From the NCBI RefSeq assembly GCF_003710905.1, contig NZ_RHHV01000006.1, positions 1 through 64,000 on the forward strand: a stretch of DNA of 64,000 bases, given 5' to 3'. This DNA comes from Brevibacillus parabrevis (GTDB lineage Bacteria; Bacillota; Bacilli; Brevibacillales; Brevibacillaceae). This document shows, piece after piece, positions 48,501 to 52,169 of the stretch. The notes under the pieces were generated by a model, which was not told the origin of the DNA, made no database searches, and saw only the letters and a list, made by a program, of their open reading frames with translations. Position 1 is the stretch's first letter. Each line of letters begins with the position of its first letter. A program made the position numbers and the translations under genes.

Positions 48501-51500
48501 GGCAAACAACTCGCGCAGGAAGACACCCACTGACCAGCCGTCAGAAACAATGTGATGCATGTTGATCAAAAAGACGTGCGCTTGCTCCTCTGTCCGGATC
48601 ATCGTCGCGCGCATCAACGGACCTTGGCGCAGATCGAACGGCCGGGCGGCATCGTCAGCAGCCAGACGCGCGCTTGCTTGCTGCTTTTCCTCGCTGGAAC
48701 GGTCGCGCAAGTCCACGGTATCCAGTTTCCAGTCCAGTTGCGGATGAATCACCTGTACGGCTTGTCCGTCTATGTCAGTGAACGTCGTACGCAAGCTTTC
48801 GTGACGGGCGATAATCGCTTGCAAGCTTTTTTCCCATGCTGCGACGTCGAGTTCCCCCTGCAAACGGAGCGCAAACGGGATGTTGTACATCGGGTTGTCC
48901 GGCATCAACTGATCGAAGAACCACAAGCGTTGCTGGGCAAAAGACAGCGGCAAAGCGCCATCTCTTGGCACAGGCTGAATCTGAGTCGAGCTGCCATCCG
49001 TGCCCGGCTCTCCCAGCTGAAGAGCGGCCGTTTGTTCACTCCACGCGGCAATCGTCGGGTGCTCAAAAATCGAGCGCACAGACTGCTCGACTCCAAACAC
49101 TTCGCGCAGCCGGGAAATGACCCGTGTCGCCAAAAGGGAGTGACCGCCAAGCTCGAAAAAGTTATCGTGAATCCCCACTTTTTCGACTCCAAGCACCTGC
49201 GACCATATGCTTGCGATCAGCTCTTCCGCCTGATTGCGCGGCTCCGTGTATGCTTTTGTCTCTGAACGGTTCCCCCACTCCGGCTCCGGCAAGCGTCTGC
49301 GGTCGATCTTGCCGTTTGCTGTCAGCGGCATCGCGTCTAGGAACACATAAACAGAAGGCACCATGTATTCAGGCAGTTTCGTTTTGAGCCATGCCTGCAA
49401 ATCGGCAACTTCTGGCGCATCGTCTTTGGCAACCGTCACATACGCTGTCAAATGCTTCTCGCCCCGGTCATTTTCCCGCGCCATCACGACCGTTTCACTC
49501 ACTTCCGGGTGCAAGGCAAGCGCTGCCTCCACTTCCCCCAATTCGATGCGGAAACCGCGGATTTTCACCTGGTTGTCGATCCGCCCGATAAATTCAATCG
49601 TGCCGTTCGGCAAGTAGCGCACCAGATCGCCCGTCCGGTACAGACGCGATCCTTTTTGCGGGTCGAACGGATTCTCCACGAACCGCTCTGCGGTCAGCTC
49701 CGGATTGTTCAAGTAACCAAGAGCAAGGCCGTCTCCCCCTATGTATAACTCGCCTGCTACTCCATACGGGACAGGCTGCTTGTGTTTGTCCAAGACGTAC
49801 ACGGTCGTATTGCTGATCGGTCGGCCAATCGGGAAGGAAGTAATATCTTCGGACAACTCCGTGACAGGATAGCAGCACGTAAAAGTCGTATTCTCCGTCG
49901 GGCCATAGCCGTTGATCACCGTCACTCCGCCTAATGCCAGCACTTTGCGCACGTGCGGAACAGAGACGACATCGCCGCCGACGAGCAGTTGGCGCACCCC
50001 GCGCAAATAGTCCGCGTTATGGTCGACCATGATCGAGAACAACCCTGCCGTCAGCCAAAGCGTCGTTACTTTGTGCTGCACAATCGCCTCTCCGAGTTCA
50101 TCGAGGGATGGCAAATCCGGCGGCATCAACACCAGCTTGGCTCCGTTCAACAATGCGCCCCAGATTTCAAAAGTAGCCGCGTCAAACGAAACCGTAGACG
50201 CTTGCAGGAATACGTCCGCTTCGCTAATCGTGACGTAGTTCGTGTTTTTGACCAGGCGAACGACGCCGCGATGCACGGCGAGAACTCCTTTTGGCGTGCC
50301 TGTCGAACCGGACGTGTAAATGACGTAGGCGAGACTGTCTTTTGTCGTATCCACAGCAGGCGCAAGCGGGCTTTCCGCTGCCCACTTTTTCGCGTCGCGG
50401 TCGAGATAGACCGTGCGGCGCTTGCGTCCTTTCCATTGCTTGCCTAGATGCTTTTGCGTCAGCAAAATGGAAATTTTCGCATCTGCCAGCATGAAGGCAA
50501 GACGCTCTTCGGGATAAGCCGGATCGAGCGGCACATACGCTCCGCCTGCTTTCAAAATGCCGAGCAGACCGACGAGCATATCCAGCGAACGGTCGACGCA
50601 CAGCCCGACGAGAGTGCCTGCTTCCACGCCTTGCTTTTGCAAGTAGTTGGCAAGCTGATTCGCTTTCGCTTCCAGCTCGGCATAGGTCAATTGCTGATCA
50701 CCCGCAACTGCGGCGATGCGCTCCGGGTGCCGGGCTGCCGTTTCCGCAAACAACTGGTGCACCGTTTTGTCGCTCGGATAGTTGGTTGCCGTGTCGTTCA
50801 GTCCGACAAGCAGATGCTGTCTTTCTTCGGGACGGAGCAATGACAGCGCAGACAGGGACTGCTCCGGATTGTCGACGATAGCTTCCAAAATAAGCGCCAA
50901 CTGGTCGAGTGTTCGTTCGATCGCCGCTTGTTCAAAGCGGTCTGTCGCATACATCATTTTGATGCTGAACGAATCACCCGGAATCCCGACAACCGTAAGC
51001 GGATTATCCACCTCCTGGAAGTGCTGTACAGCGGAAATGGTAAAGCCGACTTCTTTCTCGTCCTCTTCGCCAAGCGGATAGTTCTCGAATACGAAAATGC
51101 TCTCGAACAGCGGTGTCCCGCGCGGAACGTCCGTCCAGCCCTGAATGTCGACCAACGACGTGTATTCATACTGGCGCACTTTGGATTGCTGTTCCTGCAA
51201 AGCTTTGAACCAGTCAGCCAATGATTGCTCCGGTTCGATCTTCGCTTTCATCGGCAACGTGTTGATAAACATCCCGACCATTTGCTCGACGCCAGGCAGG
51301 TCGCTCGGACGGCCGGAGCCGGTTACTCCGTACACGACGTTTTCCTCGCCGCTCAACCGGCTGAGCAAAATCGCCCATGCCCCTTGCACGATCGTGTTGA
51401 CCGTGACTTTATTCGTTCGCGCCAGTTTGGCAAGCGCTTTGGTCACTTGTGGAGTCAGAGCGCGGGTCGCTTCCCCGATCTGCTTTTCCAGTCCCTCATG

Positions 51501-52169
51501 GCCCGCGGTGCGCTTGGCGTGCGATTCGAACGGAATCGGCGTAGGATTTTCCATCGGCCCCAAAAACTCGCGCCAAAACTGCTCGGACGCCGTCTTGTCC
51601 TGACGGCGGAGCCAGGAGACGTAGTCTTTGAATGGCCTTGCCTGCGGCAGTCGCAAGTCTTTGCCTTGGCGGTACGCTTCATAAAAATCGAGAACTTCCT
51701 GAAACACGATCGGGCTGCTCCAACCGTCCAGCAGCAGGTGGTGGAAGCTCCAGATCAGTCGGTGTACGGCTTCGCCCAGCTTGATGATCGTCACGCGCAT
51801 GAGCGGGGCTTCGCTCAAGTCGAAGCCCGCCGCTTTTTCATTTTGCAAAAACGCCGCCAGCATGCTCTCCTGCTCGTCACTTCCGTATGACGACCAGTCT
51901 TTTTGCCGGATGGAAAAAGGAACGCTTTCGAAGACCGCCTGCAGCGGCTTCTCCGTCTCTTCCCAGATGAATCCGGTACGCAAGATCGAGTGGCGCTGAA
52001 TCACTTTCTTCCACGCTTTTTCAAAGGGAACGATGTCAAGCTCGCCTGTAAGAATCGCCGTAGTTTGAATCATGTAAGCCGATCCTTCCGAGTACAGCGA
52101 GTGGAACAGCATGCCTTCTTGCAGTGGGGTTAGCGTATATAGATCAGTGAGATCCCCCATGGAGTTCAT
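28902..52169 (-). CDS. lgrC: Linear gramicidin synthetase subunit C: six NRPS modules
   Basis: This protein of about 7755 residues is predicted to add Val7, D-Val8, Trp9, D-Leu10, Trp11 and D-Leu12. Domain order is C-A-T, C-A-T-E, repeated three times, with module limits near residues 1063, 2590, 3636, 5170 and 6221. Each C domain has HHxxxDG and each E domain HHL(V/A)VDGVSW. The odd modules carry GGHS carriers and the even ones GGDS. The subunit ends in an E domain and a short acidic tail (WDDEEIADLLDLIQDK) that probably docks to LgrD. The gene overlaps the end of lgrB by 26 nt if it starts at the ATG at 52169, or by 17 nt from the ATG at 52160, which is better spaced from the AAAGGGG ribosome site. 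Overlap indicates coupled translation. The lgrD start lies 75 nt downstream of its stop. Confidence 0.95.
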   Translation of the reverse strand: MNSMGDLTDLYTLTPLQEGMLFHSLYSEGSAYMIQTTAILTGELDIVPFEKAWKKVIQRHSILRTGFIWEETEKPLQAVFESVPFSIRQKDWSSYGSDEQESMLAAFLQNEKAAGFDLSEAPLMRVTIIKLGEAVHRLIWSFHHLLLDGWSSPIVFQEVLDFYEAYRQGKDLRLPQARPFKDYVSWLRRQDKTASEQFWREFLGPMENPTPIPFESHAKRTAGHEGLEKQIGEATRALTPQVTKALAKLARTNKVTVNTIVQGAWAILLSRLSGEENVVYGVTGSGRPSDLPGVEQMVGMFINTLPMKAKIEPEQSLADWFKALQEQQSKVRQYEYTSLVDIQGWTDVPRGTPLFESIFVFENYPLGEEDEKEVGFTISAVQHFQEVDNPLTVVGIPGDSFSIKMMYATDRFEQAAIERTLDQLALILEAIVDNPEQSLSALSLLRPEERQHLLVGLNDTATNYPSDKTVHQLFAETAARHPERIAAVAGDQQLTYAELEAKANQLANYLQKQGVEAGTLVGLCVDRSLDMLVGLLGILKAGGAYVPLDPAYPEERLAFMLADAKISILLTQKHLGKQWKGRKRRTVYLDRDAKKWAAESPLAPAVDTTKDSLAYVIYTSGSTGTPKGVLAVHRGVVRLVKNTNYVTISEADVFLQASTVSFDAATFEIWGALLNGAKLVLMPPDLPSLDELGEAIVQHKVTTLWLTAGLFSIMVDHNADYLRGVRQLLVGGDVVSVPHVRKVLALGGVTVINGYGPTENTTFTCCYPVTELSEDITSFPIGRPISNTTVYVLDKHKQPVPYGVAGELYIGGDGLALGYLNNPELTAERFVENPFDPQKGSRLYRTGDLVRYLPNGTIEFIGRIDNQVKIRGFRIELGEVEAALALHPEVSETVVMARENDRGEKHLTAYVTVAKDDAPEVADLQAWLKTKLPEYMVPSVYVFLDAMPLTANGKIDRRRLPEPEWGNRSETKAYTEPRNQAEELIASIWSQVLGVEKVGIHDNFFELGGHSLLATRVISRLREVFGVEQSVRSIFEHPTIAAWSEQTAALQLGEPGTDGSSTQIQPVPRDGALPLSFAQQRLWFFDQLMPDNPMYNIPFALRLQGELDVAAWEKSLQAIIARHESLRTTFTDIDGQAVQVIHPQLDWKLDTVDLRDRSSEEKQQASARLAADDAARPFDLRQGPLMRATMIRTEEQAHVFLINMHHIVSDGWSVGVFLRELFAQYEAYSKGEVPQLAPMPIQYADFAAWQREWLEGEVLEQQVAYWKEKLGGAEPLLALPTDRPRPAVQSYEGATYTTSFSHDLLAKLKKLSKEANTTLFMTLLAAFQTLLYRYSGQEDIVVGSPVAGRNRQETEKLIGFFVNTLALRTNLSGDLPFTELLARVRETALAAYAHQDVPFEKLVDELQLERSLSYSQLFQVMFVLQNFPLEDVETAGLHVAPVDTESHLTTSKFDLTLTMREKEDTLVAAFEYSTDLFDRTTIERMAEHLQHLLASIVTQPEASLDQLALLGESEWNRLVVEQNETATDYPRDKTAHQLFAETATRHPERIAAVAGDQQLTYAELEARANQLANYLQKQGVEAGTLVGLCVDRSLDMLVGLLAILKAGGAYVPLDPAYPEERLAFMLADANVSILLTQKHLGKQWKGRKRRTVYLDRDAKKWAAESPLAPAVDATKDSLAYVIYTSGSTGTPKGVLVAHRGIVRLVKNTNYVTITEEDVFLQASTVSFDAATFEIWGALLNGAKLVLMPPDLPSLDELGEAIVQHKVTTLWLTAGLFSIMVDHNADYLRGVRQLLVGGDVVSVPHVRKVLALGGVTVINGYGPTENTTFTCCYPVTELAEDITSFPIGRPISNTTVYVLDKNRQPVPLGVAGELYIGGDGLASGYLNNPELTAERFVDNPFDPQKASRLYRTGDLVRYLPDGAIEFIGRIDNQVKIRGFRIELGEIETALLRHPAVQEAFLMVREDAPGDKRLAAYLVFAGGQTVEPVEMRSYLKDKLPEYMIPSAFVQMNSFPLTPNGKVDRRALPTPEYARSEAASGYVAPATELEVKLADIWKTVLGVTDVGIHDNFFELGGDSILSIQIVARANQLGIRLTPKQLFENQTIAELLRVVADSSQLPHTKWENEQGIVTGNVPLTPIQKWFFAADQPSLHHWNQSLLLTVQQPVDVSVLERAIASLLSHHDALRMSFSFVDGAWTQQMNGLGDHTPFRCVDLSDLSTQEQEQAARLEEIASEVQASLNIAEGNVVQAVYFNLGEQKAGRLLLVVHHLVVDGVSWRILLEDLQHAYERLANDADVSFLAKTTSFKMWAEKLAAYADSDTLEQEKAYWLQQSSGGSPLPVDHPYEPNENTEAAAKQVTLSLRADETRALLHETLTAYRLQINDVLLAALAKAMQRWTGQKTLHVHLEGHGREEIIEGADLSRTVGWFTSMYPVQLDFDQSKPWGHVLKAVKEQLRHIPQKGIGYGILQYLSNDDEWKEQLQAHTKPEISFNYLGQFDQVVSAGAKFAMAEESRGANIAADAIRAHLIDVNSAISGEQLHITWMYNANIHNQETIEALARDYMESLREIMEHCRSEEAGGYTPSDFPLARLDQRAIDNYVGRDRSIENVYPLTPLQEGMLFHSLYEHAGGDYVVQFSMTMHHVEVDVFRQAWQKVVDRHSILRTSFIWDGVSTPHQIVRKHVQVVVDEQDWRHVPADQQKAEWDAFLEEDRKRSFAITEPPLMRWTLLRISDTAYRFIWSFHHVLLDGWSVPLVMKDWFAAYMALADGKDIQLGAVHPFSQYVAWIQRQDLQGAERFWRNHLKGIYAPTQVNFGQTVQAVGETKSYDERSIRFSAERTRELQAFARQHQVTLNTLVQSAWAMILGTYSKEADVVFGATGSGRPADLPGVENMVGLFINTLPIRVTLDPGKKVREWLRELQELQVELRQYEYTPLVDIHGWSEMARNAPLFESIFIFENYPIDESVKEVDHSFQIADVDSVEQTNYPLTVVCGPGAEFLVKIKFDQSRFDGGRIERVLEQMTLLLQSMTANPDQLLADVNMISQSEQKQVLIEWNETKVDYPTGLCVQQAFEQQVEKTPDAVALIYKDVELTYAELNQRANQLAHQLLAQGVKPDTLVGICVERSPEMIIGIFGVMKAGAAYVPIDPALPQERIAYMVEDSQASILLTQQSLAELLPETKARVICLDGDSLANEPVANPASEVTEQNLAYVMYTSGSTGLPKGVMVEHHSVVNLAHALIEAFRIQPSSRVLQFTSFSFDVSVSEIVMALLAGAALVIEDREVLLPGPELISVLQQKRITTVSMVSSVLAALPAADLPDLQTLIVGGEAPSRELVARYADRRQFFNCYGPTEATVCSTMMLCNAGMKSAPIGRPLANATLYVLDANQKPVPVGVPGELYIGGKGLARGYWNRPELTAERFIAHPFGAKGERLYRTGDLVRYLPDGNLEFLGRIDTQVKIRGYRIELGEIESALSQHPAIQEAVVIAWEQRLAAYMVAASEAQPAAEELARYLKETLPDYMIPAGFVFMDAIPLTVNGKVDRRALPAPDWGILATRQEYVAPRTPTEEMVANIWAQLLSVEKIGVHDDFFERGGHSLLATQAISRLRQAFGVELPLRMLFDHPTTAAISTQIASLLQGETALRSQPIVPVPRDQHVPLSFAQQRLWFLDRLIPNSSLYNIPSAARLHGELDVEAWERSLKLLIQRHESLRTTFSDRDGEAVQIIHPAIEWSLGRVDLREWAEAEREAKALQLAIEDAKRPFDLERGPLLRASLLVMAQQEYVFLLNLHHIVADGWSMNVFMEELVTIYETLSAGETPQLAELPLQYADYAAWQRDWLQGDVLEQQLAYWKAKVGGAEPLLALPTDRPRPAVQSHKGAMHTITLPAERLAALKTLSREEGSTLFMTLLAAFQTLLYRYSGQSDIVVGSPVAGRNRQETESLIGFFINTLAMRTDLSGEPTFRDLLGKVRETALEAYAHQDLPFEKLVDELELERSLSYSPLFQVMFVLQNIPMDAQALSHIRLEPFHIGQEGVSAKFDITLTTVELPAGLMATFEYNTDLFDPATIERMAGHYANLLAAVSVNPLQPITAIPLVSDQERKQVLFQWNDTSVPSERDTCVHEQVARIAQQLPNQLAVVSDEGQITYAELDAKANQVANYLHKQGITSETLVGVCLDRSIDMLVAQLGILKAGGAYVPMDPAYPQERLAFMMQDAEMPVVLTQEHLLAQLPEARATFLCLDRDWSLIAEESDVAPVIATNRDNLAYVIYTSGSTGTPKGVEIEHAALLNLVSWHQRAYEVGAEDRATQIAGTAFDASVWEIWPYLTKGATLYLPSEEIRLVPEQLRDWLVASGITISFLPTPLAERLLTLEWPSDAKLRYMLTGGDKLHDYPPATLPFVLANQYGPTENAVVATAGIVPAAAGQVSAPSIGRPIDNVQVYVLDEKLQPVPIGVAGELYIAGDSLARGYLHRPDLTRERFIANPYGQKAGARMYKTGDLVRYLPDGNIEFIGRADDQVSIRGFRVELGEIETALYSHPAVKETIVLVREDMPGMKRLVAYIVQREGQEGQAVQAGDFRSYLKELLPEYMVPAAFVFMADLPLTPNGKVDRRALPAPDLFNSEADGTYVAPATELEIKLAHIWKNVLGLADVGIHDNFFELGGDSILSIQIVSRANQAGIRLTPKQLLANQTIAELASVATVTDESEATKLPNEQGIVTGDVPLTPIQTWFFASEQPSVHHWNQSLLLTVQQPVDLAVLERTIECLLAHHDALRMRYSRTEQGWTQRIEGLPETIPFRSVDLSAFPTTAEQEMRLEEIASEVQASLDLTEGPVVQAVYFQLGAEQPGRLLIVAHHLVVDGVSWRILLEDLQTAYEQLAKGQAVQLAAKTTSFKTWAEQLRLYATSEALRQEKAFWLEQMDEVKPLPIDRIFEPSENTEATVKQVMLSLNAEETRALLQDTLSPYRLQINDVLLAALTKALHRWTGEQTVAIHLEGHGREELIEGADLSRTVGWFTSLYPVQLSVDPTKPWGDTLKAVKEQLRSIPNKGVGYGILRYLSEDAELQKRLAEKAQAEISFNYLGQFDQAVVPESKFGMAQEARGANVGQQAIRQHLLDVNSVIAGEQLHVTWMYSENIHEEATIQQLAHNYLEALREIIAHGQSEAAGGYTPSDFPLARMDQRALDKYLGQNRSIENVYPLSPLQGGMLFHSLYEQEGGDYVVQLAMTVEGLDVEAFEQAWQKVVDRHSILRTSFIWEGLTEPHQVVRKQVKACVEKIDLRHLTPDQQKAELSEYLAADRRRSFEIAVAPLMRWTLFRLSESAYRFTWSFHHVLLDGWSIPIVLKDWFSAYLSLAEGKEVAHSFVQPFAHYVEWVQRQDLQAAEQFWREQLAGFYEPTPLAMGNSTGGRADLPKGYEEQEIRLAKDATARLQAFVRSHQLTLNTLVQGAWALMLGRYGGTDDVVFGATGSGRPADLPGVESMVGLFINTLPIRVALDANQSVREWLRGMQEQQVELRQYEYTPLVDIQGWSEMTRNTALFESIFIFENYPIGESVKDEQHQLRLSDVETIEQTNYPLTVVCGPGEELIVKIKYEQNRFAPEQIERVLQQMSQLLQDMTAKPEQRLQDVSMISERERQQVLVDWNETSVAYPQQLCVHQAFEQQVEKTPDAVALVYKDVELTYAELNERANQLAHRLLAEGVKPDELVGICVERSPEMIVAFLGVMKAGAAYVPLDPAHPQERIAYMIEDSQASVLLTQASLTDRLPASSRQVICLDSDELANEPVTNAETSVGEHNLAYVIYTSGSTGLPKGVMIEHRSVINLAYDLIRHFQIDATSRVLQFISFSFDVSVSEIVMSLLAGATLVIEDRESLLPGPELIRVLQEQRITTFAMVSSVLAALPEADLPDLRTIIVGGEAPSRELVARYATGRQFINCYGPTETTVTATLKHCQDDGKNPPIGRPIANTTVYVLDAHLQPVPIGVPGELYIGGKGVARGYWNRSELTAERFIANPFGQASERLYRTGDLVRYLENGELEFLGRIDDQVKIRGYRIELGEIENALRQHPAVQNVVVIARQEGAGDKRLAAYLVAATGQQPDEAELVRYLKSTLPEYMVPAGYVWLEKIPLTVNGKVDRRALPAPDYGHAETGKAYVAPRKPIEEIVANIWAQVLSVERVGVYDDFFELGGHSLLATQAVSRLKEAFGVNVPLRTLFEHPDVAGMSEKLAGLLEEQSGVTSIPLVPVPRDKQLPLSFAQQRLWFLDRLMPDSALYNIPSAVRIQGQLNIRAWERSLQTIIERHESLRTTFTDIGGEAVQVIHEMMEWRLVEIDLRDLPDEEREAAVQRLEKAEASQPFNLRTGPLLRATLIQTGEEDFVFLLNMHHIVSDGWSMSIFMGELATIYEALSKGDTPQLAEMPLQYADFAAWQREWLQGEVLEQQLAYWKEKLGAAEPMLALPTDRPRPAVQTHHGALYTTAFPLALTEKLHALSRQEGATLFMTLLAAFQTLLYRYSGQDDIIVGSPVAGRNKQETESMIGFFINTLAMRTDMSGAPTFRELLARVRDTALEAYTHQDLPFEKLIDELELERSLSYSPLFQVMFALQNFQMLTREFEGIEIVPFESKNEAVMSKYDISLTMAETQNGLVATFDYNTDLFDHSTIVRMVNHFHQLLEGIVARPDSSIQALPLLATGEREQLVSAWNNTAAAYTYEQTVHELVAAMAEKMPEQLAVVFAEGSLTYAQLDAKANQLANYLQQQGITPETLVGICVERSSEMIVGQLGILKAGGAFVPMDPAYPQERLAFMMADTGMPFVLTQERLLETLPAGDAAFICLDADWEVIAEESTQAPEMAATTDQLAYVIYTSGSTGTPKGVEIEHRALLNLIYWHQRAYTITPDDRASQIAGTAFDAAVWEIWPYMTAGATLYLPQEEIRLIPEKLRDWLVAEGITISFLPTPLAESMLSVDWPSHAALRYVLTGGDKLHHYPAEHVPFTLVNQYGPTENAVVATAGIVAVQAGQVTPPSIGRPIDNVQVYILDEQRQPVPIGVTGELYIAGSSLARGYYKRPDLTQERFVDNPFTANRGAKMYRTGDLVRYLPDGQIEFIGRSDDQVSIRGFRVELGEIESVLYQHPAVKEAIVLAREDMPGVKRLAAYVVVAEDDAEQADDLRGYLKEKLPEYMVPAAFVTLKALPLTPNGKVDRRALPVPEYTAADGEYVAPETFVEKVLAQIWKEVLGVEEVGIHDNFFELGGDSILSIQIVARAGQSGIRLSPKLLFENQTIAELSHAVGDSVNICAEQGLVTGEVPLLPIQHWFFEQKLADRNHWNQSVLLTVQPIDPEILKQAFYHLLGHHDALRLRFYHQNGAWKQAGAEWTDIIPFYVVELGDLPANQQVEQIEKLSGEAQASLHLADGPLLRAVYFDMGAGQEGRLLIVIHHLAVDGVSWRIITEDLNKACNQLLQGKQVQLPPKTSSYKYWAEKLVEYAASDSLTEEADYWLSRLDTEVAALPKDYEHGQNRELAARTVSVALTQEETKVLLQELPAVYQTQINDVLLTALAEAVFVWTGNQTTLVHLEGHGREDIFDDVDLSRTVGWFTSMYTILLDTRGTSSLTEALQMTKEQLRSIPHKGIGYGILRYLNKETAEKFKSLPKAQISFNYLGQLDQAVRDTDSLFGFASEARGDNFNRNSDRQHLLDFGCSVVGGQLVVSIAFSKEIYRKETIEALADYYITALRQLLAHAKTDKAAAPAQSAASNLSEFGWDDEEIADLLDLIQDK
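33505..36659 (-). other. LgrC module 5 (C-A-T), predicted Trp11 (variable position)
   Basis: The C domain starts YPLSPLQGGMLF. Pocket residues are D-V-S-A-I-G-C-V-T, differing from the Trp9 and Trp13 pockets at two positions (the Ala codon is at 34536-34538). Position 11 is where natural gramicidins A, B and C carry Trp, Phe or Tyr. The carrier is GGHSLLATQ near 33650. Confidence 0.8.
36660..41259 (-). other. LgrC module 4 (C-A-T-E), predicted D-Leu10
   Basis: The C domain starts VPLSFAQQRLWFL. Pocket residues are D-A-W-F-L-G-Q-V-V. The carrier is GGDSILSIQ near 38205. The epimerase spans about 36660-38050. Confidence 0.85.
41260..44399 (-). other. LgrC module 3 (C-A-T), predicted Trp9
   Basis: The C domain starts YPLTPLQEGMLF. 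Pocket residues are D-V-S-S-I-G-C-V-C. The A-domain C-terminal lobe is about five residues shorter than in sister modules (VVIAWEQRLAAY, near 41720). The carrier motif reads FFERGGHSLLATQ near 41405. Confidence 0.8.
44400..48979 (-). other. LgrC module 2 (C-A-T-E), predicted D-Val8
   Basis: The C domain starts LPLSFAQQRLWFF. Pocket residues are D-A-F-W-L-G-G-T-F, identical to module 1, and the surrounding DNA is nearly identical too. The carrier is GGDSILSIQ near 45945. The epimerase spans about 44400-45790. Confidence 0.88.
48980..52169 (-). other. LgrC module 1 (C-A-T), predicted Val7
   Basis: The C domain starts YTLTPLQEGMLF, fitting an upstream D-residue (D-Val6 from LgrB). Pocket residues are D-A-F-W-L-G-G-T-F, the classic Val code. 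The carrier is GGHSLLATR near 49140. Confidence 0.88.
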
